A DNA stretch of 55,635 nt from Tsukamurella sp. M9C (lineage in GTDB: Bacteria > Actinomycetota > Actinomycetes > Mycobacteriales > Mycobacteriaceae). Position numbers and translations under genes: made by a program. The notes beneath the pieces were generated by a model. It was not told the DNA's origin and ran no database searches. It saw only the letters and a list, made by a program, of their open reading frames with translations. The stretch is from positions 1-55,635 of the forward strand of contig NZ_JAIULG010000030.1 of assembly GCF_020169415.1 (NCBI RefSeq). The letters are read 5' to 3'. Of the stretch, positions 27,901-35,251 are shown piece by piece. Each line of letters starts with the position of its first letter. Position 1 is the first letter of the stretch.

Positions 27901-30040
27901 CGTCGCCTCGCTGTTCGGCCCCGGCCGCTACGCACCGGTGCCGCGAACGAAGTTCCAGCGCAAGCACATCTGGATCCAGACCAAGCTGCCCGACGGTGGC
28001 TCGGGCATGGTCCCCGGCGGCCACGTCGCCCTGCCCGACGGCCGGCACGTCTGGCAGCTCGACGCCGGCGCGCTCACCCTGGGCGACGGGACGAAGATCC
28101 CGCTGGTCGACCTGGCGAAGAACGCCGCCGTCCAGGTGCTCGACGGTGCCGCGGTCACCGCGGCCGTGGAGCACGGCGAGGTGCGCGACGGGCTGACCCT
28201 CACCACGACGCTGACCCCACACCCCGGCGGCGCGTCGATCCAGGTGCACGAGAACACCGGTAAGGGCTTCCGCCTGCTGCTCGACGCCGTCGTCGTGGGC
28301 GGCGAGGCCTCCGGCACCGCCGCGGCTCCGCTCATCACCCGGGCGGCGCCCGCGGTGGAGGAGATGGACGAGCTCGACGAGTCCGAGCCCGAGATCACCG
28401 TCTCCGACGAGACCGAGGCACCTGCGCCCGAGGGCAGCGGCGAGCGCTGGTCGCCCGACACGGGCGAGTCGGTGGAACACCGCCTGGGCCTGATCATCTC
28501 GGAGATCATGGGCTTCGAGATCGAGGACCTGCCCAAGGAGATCCCGCTCATCGACCTCGGCATGGACTCGCTCATCGCGATGCGCATCAAGAACCGCACC
28601 GAGTACGAGTTCGACATCCCGCCGATCCAGATCCAGGCGGTGCGCGACGCCTCCTTCAACGACGTGGTGCAGTTCGTCGAGTACGCGGTCGAGCACCGCG
28701 ACCAGGTGGACGCGCTCGCCGAGCATCAGTCCGGCACCGGCGAGCTCGCCGACGCCGGCCAGCTGGCCGAGATGATGAAGGCCGCCAAGGCGGAGGCCGC
28801 CGCGAAGGCCGAGGCCCCCGCGCCCGCTTCCGAGGCGCCGGCCGCTGCCGCACCCGCCGAGCCCGCCCCGGCCGAGGCCGCGCCCGCGGCACCGTCGGAC
28901 GAGAAGACCACTACCCCCGACCTGCTCGACGGCGCGGCCGTCGCGGCGGCCGTGGGCGACGGCGTGCCCCCGCGCGACGCGGCGGAGCGCCTCACCTTCG
29001 CGACCTACGCGATCGTGGTGGGCAAGTCGCCCGGTGGCGTCTTCACCGAGCTCGACGTGCTCTCCGAGGACGTGGCGGAGAAGCTGACCGCCCGCCTGTC
29101 GGAGCGCGCCGGCGGCGAGATCGACATCGAGGACGTCATCGACTCGAAGAACATCGAGGAGATGGCGACCTACGTGGGCGCCGTCATGAACGAGGCGACC
29201 CCGGTGGACGGCTTCGTCCGCACGCTGCGCAAGCCGGAGGGCTCGGACCGCAAGCCGCTGTTCCTCTTCCACCCCGCGGGCGGCAACACTACCGCCTACG
29301 AGGCCCTGCTGCGCAAGCTGCCGGAGGACCTGCCGATCTACGGCTTCGAGCGCGTCGAGGGCGAGATCGAGGAGCGGGTCGCCGAGTACCTGCCGAAGTT
29401 GAAGGAGATCCAGCCGGAGGGACCGTACCGGCTCGCGGGCTGGAGCCTCGGCGGCGCCTTCGCCTACGGGCTGGCGCGCGCGCTCGAGGACGAGGGCCAG
29501 GAGGTCGAGTACATCGGCCTGCTCGACGTGGTCGCGCCGAAGGTGCCGCTCACCGACGAGCCCGCCGAGAAGAAGGCCCGCCTGGAGCGTTGGGAGACGT
29601 TCGCGCGGAAGAACTACGACATCGGCAACGAGATCGAGCTGCCCATGGACCGCCTCAACGCGGCCGACGACGAGGGCCAGTTCCGGATCATCATGGAGCT
29701 GGTGCAGCTCTCCGACAAGAAGATCCCGACGTCGATGATCGAGCACCAGCGCACGTCCTTCGTGGACAACCGCATGCTGATCAAGGTGAACCCGGCCGAC
29801 TACGGGAAGTTCGGCGGCACGGTCACGCTGTACCGCGCGGACCGCATGCACGACGGCGCCGTCGAGCTGGAGCCGAACTTCGCGGACATCGCGCCGGACG
29901 GCGGCTGGGCGCCGGTGGTCGAGGACCTGCGGATCGTCAAGATCGGCGGCGACCACCTGCAGCTCATCGACGAGCCGTACATCGGCAAGATCGCGGCGCA
30001 CATGACGGACGAGCTCAACCGGGCCGACGGCGCCAGCTGA
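24911..30040 (+). CDS. pks13: polyketide synthase Pks13 (mycolic acid condensase)
   Basis: Condenses the meromycoloyl chain with the carboxylated alpha-chain to give the alpha-alkyl-beta-keto precursor of mycolic acids and transfers it to trehalose. It has 1709 aa (M. tuberculosis 1733) in the canonical order: N-terminal ACP (phosphopantetheine Ser57, FGLGSRDAVS), ketosynthase (Cys295 in VDTACSSSLVA, with EAHGTGT and the NFGH His), acyltransferase (Ser758 in PHSMGEA), C-terminal ACP (Ser1220 in DLGMDSL), an Ala-Pro-rich linker (about 1285-1335), and thioesterase (Ser1512 in GWSLGGAF). No reductive domain is present, as expected. A 19-bp gap leads to accD4. Confidence 0.97.
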   Translation: MAENEYTPHEGPTGKAREDLSLEELRAWMRQWIADATKQPLENITDDKSLDEFGLGSRDAVSMASDIEDFTGVQLTATVAFQHPTIALLSQRIIDGDPVVSDDDLAAEAARYDRGEEFEANRGTHDVAVVGLATRFPKAGETPESTWEFLIGNGDATTDLPEDRWLEFKQDPRLKAVLDEANTFGGYLDDVASFDAEFFQMTPREVEMVDPQQRLALELTWEALEQANIPPSSVKGTRTGVWMGSSANDYQMLAVADPTKANPYALTGTSTSIVANRVSYFYDFHGPSVTVDTACSSSLVAIHQAVRSLRDGETDMAVAGGVNMLIVPAATLGFDSLGAQAPDGKIKAFSSDANGMIRAEGGGVVLLKRLADAERDGDDILGVIAGSAVTSDGKSNGIFAPNPEAQVINLRDAYIDAGIDPRTVDYLEAHGTGTILGDPLEADAIGRVLGRGREAEKPLLLGSAKTNFGHLEAAAGIAGVAKVLLGMRNGQIPASLNFAGPNPYIQFEANRLLMAARNTEWPKYSGNRLAGVTGNGFGGTNAHVVIKEYVAPEVVDGAVESDEAPANAVPAFYAATSDGAAVPLVLTAYVPSRRRAAAAELLEWLESDEAKEYTLAEIGRTLASRNHGRVRAVVMAKDLDEAIKGFRAIAEGKNAPNVISANQPDAAGPAFIFSGFGSHHRKMAKQLYLENPIFKHYFDEVNELIIDESGNDYADMITDDEQTFHIETGQVGIFAIQVALVGLFRHHGIEPGVVLPHSMGEATAAWVTGGLSLEDAVRVICNRSRLMGEGEEMLPEEMERFMALVEYSAADIETVLGEYEGLEICVYAAPTHTVLGGPGKVIDKIVAETEAKGLMARKLVTRGASHTSQMDPLLGELQAELMGIEPHALQYPMYSTVNKDEFYKAGHAPVHDVDYWIKGLRHSVWFTQAVEKAVEAGYRTFIEFSPNPITLISVAAVTFGSGIQDAALVQTLKRKEDEQGTIMTALATVFARGHHVDVASLFGPGRYAPVPRTKFQRKHIWIQTKLPDGGSGMVPGGHVALPDGRHVWQLDAGALTLGDGTKIPLVDLAKNAAVQVLDGAAVTAAVEHGEVRDGLTLTTTLTPHPGGASIQVHENTGKGFRLLLDAVVVGGEASGTAAAPLITRAAPAVEEMDELDESEPEITVSDETEAPAPEGSGERWSPDTGESVEHRLGLIISEIMGFEIEDLPKEIPLIDLGMDSLIAMRIKNRTEYEFDIPPIQIQAVRDASFNDVVQFVEYAVEHRDQVDALAEHQSGTGELADAGQLAEMMKAAKAEAAAKAEAPAPASEAPAAAAPAEPAPAEAAPAAPSDEKTTTPDLLDGAAVAAAVGDGVPPRDAAERLTFATYAIVVGKSPGGVFTELDVLSEDVAEKLTARLSERAGGEIDIEDVIDSKNIEEMATYVGAVMNEATPVDGFVRTLRKPEGSDRKPLFLFHPAGGNTTAYEALLRKLPEDLPIYGFERVEGEIEERVAEYLPKLKEIQPEGPYRLAGWSLGGAFAYGLARALEDEGQEVEYIGLLDVVAPKVPLTDEPAEKKARLERWETFARKNYDIGNEIELPMDRLNAADDEGQFRIIMELVQLSDKKIPTSMIEHQRTSFVDNRMLIKVNPADYGKFGGTVTLYRADRMHDGAVELEPNFADIAPDGGWAPVVEDLRIVKIGGDHLQLIDEPYIGKIAAHMTDELNRADGAS

Positions 30041-30059
30041 GCTCCGGGCAGGGGATAGG

Positions 30060-31634
30060 GTGACAGACGTGACGGACGTATCGGACCAGGTCGACCTCAA
30101 CACGACCGCGGGCAAGCTCGAGGATCTGTACCGCCGCCTCGAAGAGGCGAAGGACCCGGGCAGCCCGCGGGCGCGGGAGCGGCGCGACGCGAAGGGCCTG
30201 CCCAGCGCGCGTGCGCGCATGCAGATGCTGTTCGACGAGGGCACGTTCGTCGAGCTGGACCAGCTCGCGAAGTCGCCCGGCGACGACCGCATCAAGGACG
30301 GCGTCGTCATCGGCTACGGCCTGGTCAACGGCCGCAAGGTCGCGGCCTTCAGCCACGACCAGACCGTGGGCGCGGGCACTGTCGGCGAGATGTTCGGCCG
30401 GAAGATGGTCAAGCTGTACGACTTCGCGGCCTCCGCGGGCCTGCCGGTGGTCGGCATCAACGACTCGGGCGGCGCCCGGATCCAGGACGCGGCCACGTCG
30501 ATCGCCTGGTACGCCGAGCTCGGCCGGCATCAGGACGGCCTGTGCGGCCAGGTCCCGCAGATCTCGATGATCCTCGGCACCTGCGTCGGCGGCGCGGTCT
30601 ACGCGCCCGCCAACACCGACGTGCTCGTCGGCGTGCAGGACAACACCTACATGTTCGTCACCGGCCCCGAGGTGATCCGCCCGACCACGGGCGAGACCAC
30701 CTCAGCGGAGGACCTCGGCGGCGCGATAAAGCAGGCCCAGTGGGGCAACCTGCACCACATCGCGGTCGACGAGCAGGCGGCCTTCGACTGGGTCAAGCGC
30801 TACCTGTCCTTCATGCCGGACTCGGTGCACCAGCGCCCGCCGTTGATCAACCCGGGCCTGGAGCCCGAGCTCACCGACTCGGACCTCGAGCTCGAGTCGA
30901 TCATGCCGGACGCCGACACCGCCGGCTACGACATCCACGACGTGATCCTGCGCGTCTTCGACGACGGCGACTTCCTCGAGTACGCCGAGCTGTGGGCACC
31001 GAACATCGTGACCGGCTTCGCCCGCGTCGACGGGCAGTCCGTCGGCGTCGTCGCGAACCAGCCGATGCACATGGCCGGCACCCTCGACACGCAGGCCTCG
31101 GAGAAGGCGGCGCGGTTCGTGCGCCTGTGCAACTCCTTCAACATCCCGCTCGTCTTCCTCGTGGACGTCCCCGGCATCCTGCCCGGCGTCGAGGAGGAGA
31201 AGATCGGCACCATCCGCCGGTCGGGCAAGTTCATCTTCAGCTACGTCGAGGCGGCCGTCCCGAAGGTCACCATCATCCTGCGCAAGTCCTACGGCGGCGC
31301 GTGGGCCGTGATGGGCTCCAAGCAGCTGGGTGCCGACTTCGTCTTCGCGTGGCCGACGGCGCGCCTGGCCGTGATGGGTGCCGAGGGCGCCGCCGCGATC
31401 ATCAAGCGGCGCGAGATCGAGGAGGCCGGCGAGAACGGCCCCGCGATCCGGCAGGCCTTCATCGACTTCTACAACCAGTTCATGGCGACGCCGTGGCTGG
31501 CGGCCGAGCGCGGCTACATCGACGGCGTGATCGAGCCGAAGGAGACCCGCCTGCTGATCCGCAAGTCGATCGCGCAGCTGCGCGACAAGGAGCTGCAGCG
31601 CGTGCCGCGCCGCACCTACCTCATGCCGATGTAA
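30060..31634 (+). CDS. accD4: acyl-CoA carboxylase carboxyltransferase subunit AccD4
   Basis: The beta (carboxyltransferase) subunit that, with AccA3, AccD5 and AccE5, carboxylates the C24-26 acyl-CoA extender used by Pks13. It has 524 aa with two crotonase-like halves: the N-terminal half shows GINDSGGARIQD and the CoA-binding GTCVGGAVYAPA; the C-terminal half shows LVDVPGILPGVEEE, the biotin-side region KSYGGAWAVMGSKQLGAD, and the C-terminal PRRTYLMPM. The GTG start at 30060 lies 19 bp after pks13, with GGGGATA just upstream. The alpha and epsilon subunits are not in the window. Confidence 0.96.
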   Translation: MTDVTDVSDQVDLNTTAGKLEDLYRRLEEAKDPGSPRARERRDAKGLPSARARMQMLFDEGTFVELDQLAKSPGDDRIKDGVVIGYGLVNGRKVAAFSHDQTVGAGTVGEMFGRKMVKLYDFAASAGLPVVGINDSGGARIQDAATSIAWYAELGRHQDGLCGQVPQISMILGTCVGGAVYAPANTDVLVGVQDNTYMFVTGPEVIRPTTGETTSAEDLGGAIKQAQWGNLHHIAVDEQAAFDWVKRYLSFMPDSVHQRPPLINPGLEPELTDSDLELESIMPDADTAGYDIHDVILRVFDDGDFLEYAELWAPNIVTGFARVDGQSVGVVANQPMHMAGTLDTQASEKAARFVRLCNSFNIPLVFLVDVPGILPGVEEEKIGTIRRSGKFIFSYVEAAVPKVTIILRKSYGGAWAVMGSKQLGADFVFAWPTARLAVMGAEGAAAIIKRREIEEAGENGPAIRQAFIDFYNQFMATPWLAAERGYIDGVIEPKETRLLIRKSIAQLRDKELQRVPRRTYLMPM

Positions 31635-32984
31635 ATGGCGTCGCTGGAGGGCTTTCCGCAGCTCACCGGGTCGGTGCTCACCGACCCGGACGTGACGGCC
31701 GCCTACGCCGTCGATCACTGCTCGCCGGTGCACGGCGCCGTCCCGCTCGCGGTGGTGCTGGCCGAGACCACCGAGGACGTCGCCGCGGCCGCGGCCTGGT
31801 GCTACGCCAACGACGTCGTGATCGTGCCGCGCGGCGCGGGCAGCGGCCTCGCCGGCGGCGCCAGCGCCATCGAGGGCTGCGTGATCATCTCGCTCGCGAA
31901 GATGAACGCGGTCAAGGAGATCAGCGTCGCGGATCAGTACGCGATCGCCGAGGCGGGCGTGATCAACGCCGACCTCGACCGCGCGGTCCGCGCGCACGGG
32001 TTGATGTACCCGCCGGACCCCTCGTCGTTCGAGATCTGCTCCATCGGTGGCAACGTCGCGACGAACGCCGGTGGCCTGCGCTGCGTCATGTACGGCGTGA
32101 CGCGCGAGTACGTGCTCGGGCTGACCGTCGTGCTGCCCGACGGGCGGATCATCACGACCGGCAGGCGCACCGTCAAGGGCGTCACCGGCTACGACCTGAC
32201 CCAGCTGCTGGTCGGCAGCGAGGGCACGCTCGGCATCGTCACCGAGGTCACCGTCAAACTCCGTCCCGCGCCGGTGATCCCGCCGACGACCGTCGCCGCG
32301 TCCTTCCCGGACGTGGTGAGCGCGGCTGCCGCGGTCGCCGCGGTGGTCGGCACCGGCGTGGTGCCCGCGCTCATGGAGCTCATGGACCGCCGCACCCTCG
32401 AGTGCGTGGAGGCGTTGCGGCCCTTCGGGCTCGAGGAGGAGACCCGGGCGATGCTCATCGGCCAGGGCTCGACGCCCGCCGACGCCGAGGTCCTGGCCCG
32501 CGAGTTCGAGGCCGCCGGGGCGCACTACACCGTCGTCTCCGACGATCCCGTCGAGGCGGCGGAACTGCTGGCCGTGCGCCGCGCCGCCTTCCACGCCTAC
32601 GAGCACGCCGGCAACATCTTCTCCGAGGACGTGGGCGTGCCCCGCTCGCAGCTGCCGGAGATGTTCGCCCGCATCGAGGCCATCTCCGCGAAGTACGACG
32701 TCGACATCCCCACGTGCGCGCACGCCGGCGACGGCAACCTGCACCCCACGCTGATCTACCCGAAGGACCAACGGGAGGTGCCCCAGGCCATCTGGGACGC
32801 CGCCGACGAGGTCTTCCAGGCCGCCCTCGCGCTCGGCGGCACTCTCACGGGTGAGCACGGCGTGGGTGTGTTGAAGGCACGCTGGGTGGGGGAGGAGCTG
32901 TCCGAGGACGTCCTCGAGCTGCACCGCGGCATCAAGGCGGTCTGGGACCCCAAGAACCTCCTCAACCCCGGCCGCGGCTTCTAG
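31635..32984 (+). CDS. FAD-linked oxidase, GlcD / D-lactate dehydrogenase type
   Basis: A 449-aa VAO/PCMH flavoprotein. FAD-binding motifs VPRGAGSGLAGGA, the SIGGNVATNAGGLRC block and VTGYDLTQLLVGSEGTLG are followed by the C-terminal AHAGDGNLHPTLIYP and GTLTGEHGVGVLKARW, which place it with glycolate oxidase GlcD and D-lactate dehydrogenases. The ATG follows the accD4 stop with no spacer, so it is the last gene of the fadD32 operon as read here. Its substrate is unknown. It is a paralogue of the gene at 7316, which directly follows aftB. Confidence 0.88.
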   Translation: MASLEGFPQLTGSVLTDPDVTAAYAVDHCSPVHGAVPLAVVLAETTEDVAAAAAWCYANDVVIVPRGAGSGLAGGASAIEGCVIISLAKMNAVKEISVADQYAIAEAGVINADLDRAVRAHGLMYPPDPSSFEICSIGGNVATNAGGLRCVMYGVTREYVLGLTVVLPDGRIITTGRRTVKGVTGYDLTQLLVGSEGTLGIVTEVTVKLRPAPVIPPTTVAASFPDVVSAAAAVAAVVGTGVVPALMELMDRRTLECVEALRPFGLEEETRAMLIGQGSTPADAEVLAREFEAAGAHYTVVSDDPVEAAELLAVRRAAFHAYEHAGNIFSEDVGVPRSQLPEMFARIEAISAKYDVDIPTCAHAGDGNLHPTLIYPKDQREVPQAIWDAADEVFQAALALGGTLTGEHGVGVLKARWVGEELSEDVLELHRGIKAVWDPKNLLNPGRGF

Positions 32985-33008
32985 TCCCGCTCGCTGCGCT
33001 CGTGGCCG

Positions 33009-33091
33009 TCCCTAGCGGGGCGGCCTCCTCCCCAGGTCCATGGACGTGGGGAGTGCACGGCGCGCGGAGGCAGTGCACGCCCCGCTAGGGA
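33009..33091. repeat. nested inverted repeats between converging genes
   Basis: An outer perfect 14-bp inverted repeat (33009-33022 and 33078-33091; arm TCCCTAGCGGGGCG) encloses a 26-bp near-perfect palindrome at 33027-33052 (12 of 13 pairs, centre TCCATGGA) and a direct repeat AGTGCACG at 33052-33059 and 33072-33079. It lies between the converging FAD oxidase and the methionine sulfoxide reductase, so it may terminate both, but it is larger and more ordered than a normal terminator. Confidence 0.7.
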
Positions 33092-33125
33092 GAGCCCGAC
33101 GGGGCGCCGCGGTCGGGCGAGCGGG

Positions 33126-33611
33126 CTACGTCAACGAGTCGACGAAGACCGCGGCGACGGCTTCGAGGCCGCGCTGGTCGTCGTCGGTGAACCGCGCCGT
33201 CCGCTCGCTGTCGAGGTCGAAGACGCCGATCAGCTCGCCGTCGCGGATCAGCGGCACCACGAGCTCGGAGTTCGTCGCGCCGTCGCAGGCGATGTGGTCC
33301 GCGATGGCGTGCACGTCGTCGACCCGCTGCGTCGCGCGCGTGCGGGCGGCGGCGCCGCAGACGCCCCGGTCCAGCGGGATGCGGATGCACGCCGGCAGGC
33401 CCTGGAAGGGCCCGACGACGAGCTCGGCACCGTCGTAGAAGTAGAAGCCCACCCAGTTGAGGTCGGGCACCGTCGCCTTGACGAGGGCCGAGAGGTTCGC
33501 GGCGTTGGCGATCCGGTCGGGCTCGCCGGCGACGAGCGCGCGGGCGTAGTCCGCGAGCTCGGCGTAGCGCTCGGCGGGGGACTCGGAGAGGTCGGGAAGG
33601 GAGAACGACAC
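33126..33611 (-). CDS. msrC: free methionine-(R)-sulfoxide reductase (GAF type)
   Basis: A 161-aa single GAF-domain protein with the signature of fRMsr (E. coli YebR): VGPFQG, ACIRIPLDRGVCG, then DVHAIADHIACDGATNSELVVPL and VFDLDS. The three catalytic or resolving cysteines are C75, C85 and C109. It reduces free L-methionine-R-sulfoxide with thioredoxin and protects against oxidation. I chose the GTG at 33611, which puts the first helix in the usual place; the frame stays open further upstream (ATG at 33758) but the added residues are basic and unlike the family. Confidence 0.88.
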   Translation of the reverse strand: MSFSLPDLSESPAERYAELADYARALVAGEPDRIANAANLSALVKATVPDLNWVGFYFYDGAELVVGPFQGLPACIRIPLDRGVCGAAARTRATQRVDDVHAIADHIACDGATNSELVVPLIRDGELIGVFDLDSERTARFTDDDQRGLEAVAAVFVDSLT

Positions 33612-33974
33612 GCCCTGACGGTACGGGGTCCGACGGTGCGCCGGCACCCTCGTATCCGGCCTGAGTCTGGGCGGAAGCTGAGAGTGCGAGGGGTTGGAAC
33701 CCGGCGTGATCGAGATCGAAAAACACCGTATGTACTGCGCTGACCTGCCCGAGCGCATCGATCTTCACCGGTAGTTGTAACAGGGTGACGCGACGCTCCG
33801 ACTAAGAGTTTGTCAGGAACTGAGATCTCGCATACAGTGCCTGACGAGCACTGAACCGCTCGCGTTGCTCTGTCACGGGGCCTCCCTGTGGTACTGACGG
33901 GGCCGGCTCGCCGGCACCGCGCAGGCGGTTCGCACGCGCCCACCGGGCGGAAACACTGAGGAAGAGAGTCTCGT
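33612..33974. other. 363-bp divergent intergenic region
   Basis: Separates the sulfoxide reductase (-) from the first antigen-85 gene (+). It holds the + strand promoter listed at 33810-33838, followed by a leader of roughly 130 nt. Upstream of the promoter, TGTAAC at 33776-33781 and GGTGAC at 33784-33789 resemble two half-copies of the TGTGAC motif found before the second antigen-85 gene, but here they are 8 bp apart and degenerate. GAGGAAGAGAG at 33957-33967 is the ribosome-binding site of the + gene. Confidence 0.5.
33810..33838 (+). promoter_or_regulatory. sigma-70-like promoter of the first antigen-85 gene
   Basis: TTGTCA (33810-33815, 5 of 6 to TTGACA) and TACAGT (33833-33838, 4 of 6 to TATAAT) are exactly 17 bp apart. 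This would start transcription near 33845 and leave a leader of about 130 nt before the ATG at 33975. Confidence 0.55.
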
Positions 33975-34952
33975 ATGCGTATGCGTAACGGCTGGGCCAA
34001 GAAGGCCGCCGCCGCCGCGGTCACCGTGGCTGCCATTCCGGCCCTGACGATCGCCGGCACGGGCGCCGCGAACGCTTGGGGCCCCGGCAGCGCCAAGAAC
34101 CCGCCGAAGGGCTTCAAACAGGCCTTCGTCAACGGCGCCGGCATGCCGAACGTCAAGGTCCGCAGCTGGGCCTCGACCACCACCGACCCCAAGAAGGCTC
34201 CGACCGTCGTTCTGCTCGACGGCCTGCGCGCCACCTGGGACGTCTCCGGCTGGGAGCGCGACTCCAACGTCGCCTTCCTGTCGCAGAAGGGCATCAATGT
34301 CGTGACGCCCGTCGGCGGCACCTCGAGCTGGTACACCGACTGGCAGGGTCCGTCGTCGACGAACCGCCAGGCGTACCGCTACACCTGGGCGTCGTTCCTC
34401 AAGAACAGCCTGCCCCAGTACATCCGCAGCCTCGGCTTCAGCGACAACGTCTCGCTGGTCGGCCTGTCGATGTCCGGTAGCGCCGCGATCATCAACACCG
34501 TCGAGTCGAACGGCTACTACAAGCGCGCCGCGTCGCTCTCGGGCCTGAACAACATCTCGGCGCCGGGCGTCCCGATCGCCGTCGGCATCGCGTCGCTCGA
34601 TTCGGGCGGCTACAACGCCGGCCTCGACATGTGGGGCGGCCCGTTCGACTCGCGCTGGGCCAAGAACGACCCGACCGTGCAGGTGAACCGCCTGAAGAAC
34701 ATCCCGCTGTGGATCTCGGCCGGCAACGGCGTCTTCGGCAAGTACACCCCGAACCCGGGCCCGGCCGACGTCATCCAGGGCGTGCCGCTCGAGTGGCTCG
34801 CGCTCTCGCAGTCGCGCTCCTTCCAGGGTGCGGCGCAGCGCGCCGGCCTGAACAAGGTGCACTACGACTTCCCGCCGGCCGGCACCCACACGTGGGGCTA
34901 CTGGCAGGACCAGGTGTGGCAGATGCAGCGCACCGGCTGGTTCTCGAAGTAA
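33975..34952 (+). CDS. antigen-85-type mycolyltransferase (short form, copy 1)
   Basis: A secreted mycolyltransferase of 325 aa without LGFP repeats. The signal peptide ends at about ANAWG (residue 34-36). The domain shows LLDGLRATWDVSGWERDSN, TPVGGTSSWYTDWQG, the nucleophile GLSMSG (S165), and the late His in GTHTWGYWQDQVWQM. The form is like M. tuberculosis FbpA-C. It is followed by its own hairpin and then by a second copy. An alternative ATG two codons downstream cannot be excluded. Confidence 0.93.
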   Translation: MRMRNGWAKKAAAAAVTVAAIPALTIAGTGAANAWGPGSAKNPPKGFKQAFVNGAGMPNVKVRSWASTTTDPKKAPTVVLLDGLRATWDVSGWERDSNVAFLSQKGINVVTPVGGTSSWYTDWQGPSSTNRQAYRYTWASFLKNSLPQYIRSLGFSDNVSLVGLSMSGSAAIINTVESNGYYKRAASLSGLNNISAPGVPIAVGIASLDSGGYNAGLDMWGGPFDSRWAKNDPTVQVNRLKNIPLWISAGNGVFGKYTPNPGPADVIQGVPLEWLALSQSRSFQGAAQRAGLNKVHYDFPPAGTHTWGYWQDQVWQMQRTGWFSK

Positions 34953-34980
34953 TCCTTCGCGATTCCACGAACAGATCACA

Positions 34981-35020
34981 CGACAGGCGGCCTCGTTCGG
35001 ACGAACGGGGTCGTTTGTCG
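34981..35020 (+). terminator. hairpin terminator after antigen-85 copy 1
   Basis: A 19-bp stem (34981-34999 with 35002-35020) with four wobble-type positions and a tight loop, followed by TATTGTG. It lies 29 bp after the stop and would separate the two mycolyltransferase transcripts. Confidence 0.65.
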
Positions 35021-35104
35021 TATTGTGAGCTGGACGACTTTCCTGAGGAAACCGGGAGTGTCTGTAACGACTTACCCTGTGATTTCGATGAGATCCAGGG
35101 AGAG

Positions 35105-35173
35105 TGTCGCCCATGTGACGCGTGTGAAACATGTGACATGTGTGACGAACGATGTTAGAGTGACGACTGTGAC
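35105..35173 (-). promoter_or_regulatory. 9-bp-period GTCACA array (MtrA-box-like)
   Basis: On the + strand TGTGAC or a one-base variant starts at 35114, 35123 (TGTGAA), 35132, 35141, 35159 (AGTGAC) and 35168, all in one 9-bp register, with TGTCGC at 35105 also in register. Only the unit at 35150 is missing. Read on the - strand this is GTCACA-NNN repeated. M. tuberculosis MtrA binds direct repeats of a GTCACA-type 9-mer, and the fbpB (antigen 85B) promoter is one of its targets; this is from memory of that work. The array covers the -35 of the promoter at 35133-35161. Confidence 0.6.
35133..35161 (+). promoter_or_regulatory. sigma-70-like promoter of the second antigen-85 gene
   Basis: GTGACA (35133-35138, 5 of 6 to TTGACA) and TAGAGT (35156-35161) are 17 bp apart, the same architecture and nearly the same -10 as the promoter of copy 1. 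The predicted start near 35168 leaves a leader of about 84 nt. The -35 is part of the GTCACA array. Confidence 0.5.
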
Positions 35174-35251
35174 AAGGCTGGTCTCTTCGACCATCCGTCC
35201 GGTCCACCAGCTACTGCGCGGAGACTCCGCGTGAAAAAGGAGAGGTCAGCA

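Noticed and set aside
22820..30310. Long - strand open frames opposite fadD32 and pks13
   Set aside because: They are antisense shadows of conserved + strand genes, made by the GC-rich third positions; their composition is unlike real proteins.
33872..33900. A GTCAC at 33870-33875 as an MtrA site before antigen-85 copy 1
   Set aside because: It is a single half-site downstream of the promoter without the 9-bp repeat.
34631..35158. A + strand frame with a cysteine-rich end after the first antigen-85 gene
   Set aside because: The Cys-rich end is only the translation of the 9-bp TGTGAC repeat; the rest overlaps the mycolyltransferase gene out of frame.
35105..35173. A CRISPR-like or iteron origin reading of the 9-bp repeats
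   Set aside because: The unit is too short and has no spacers; no replication gene is nearby, and the position over a promoter fits regulation better.
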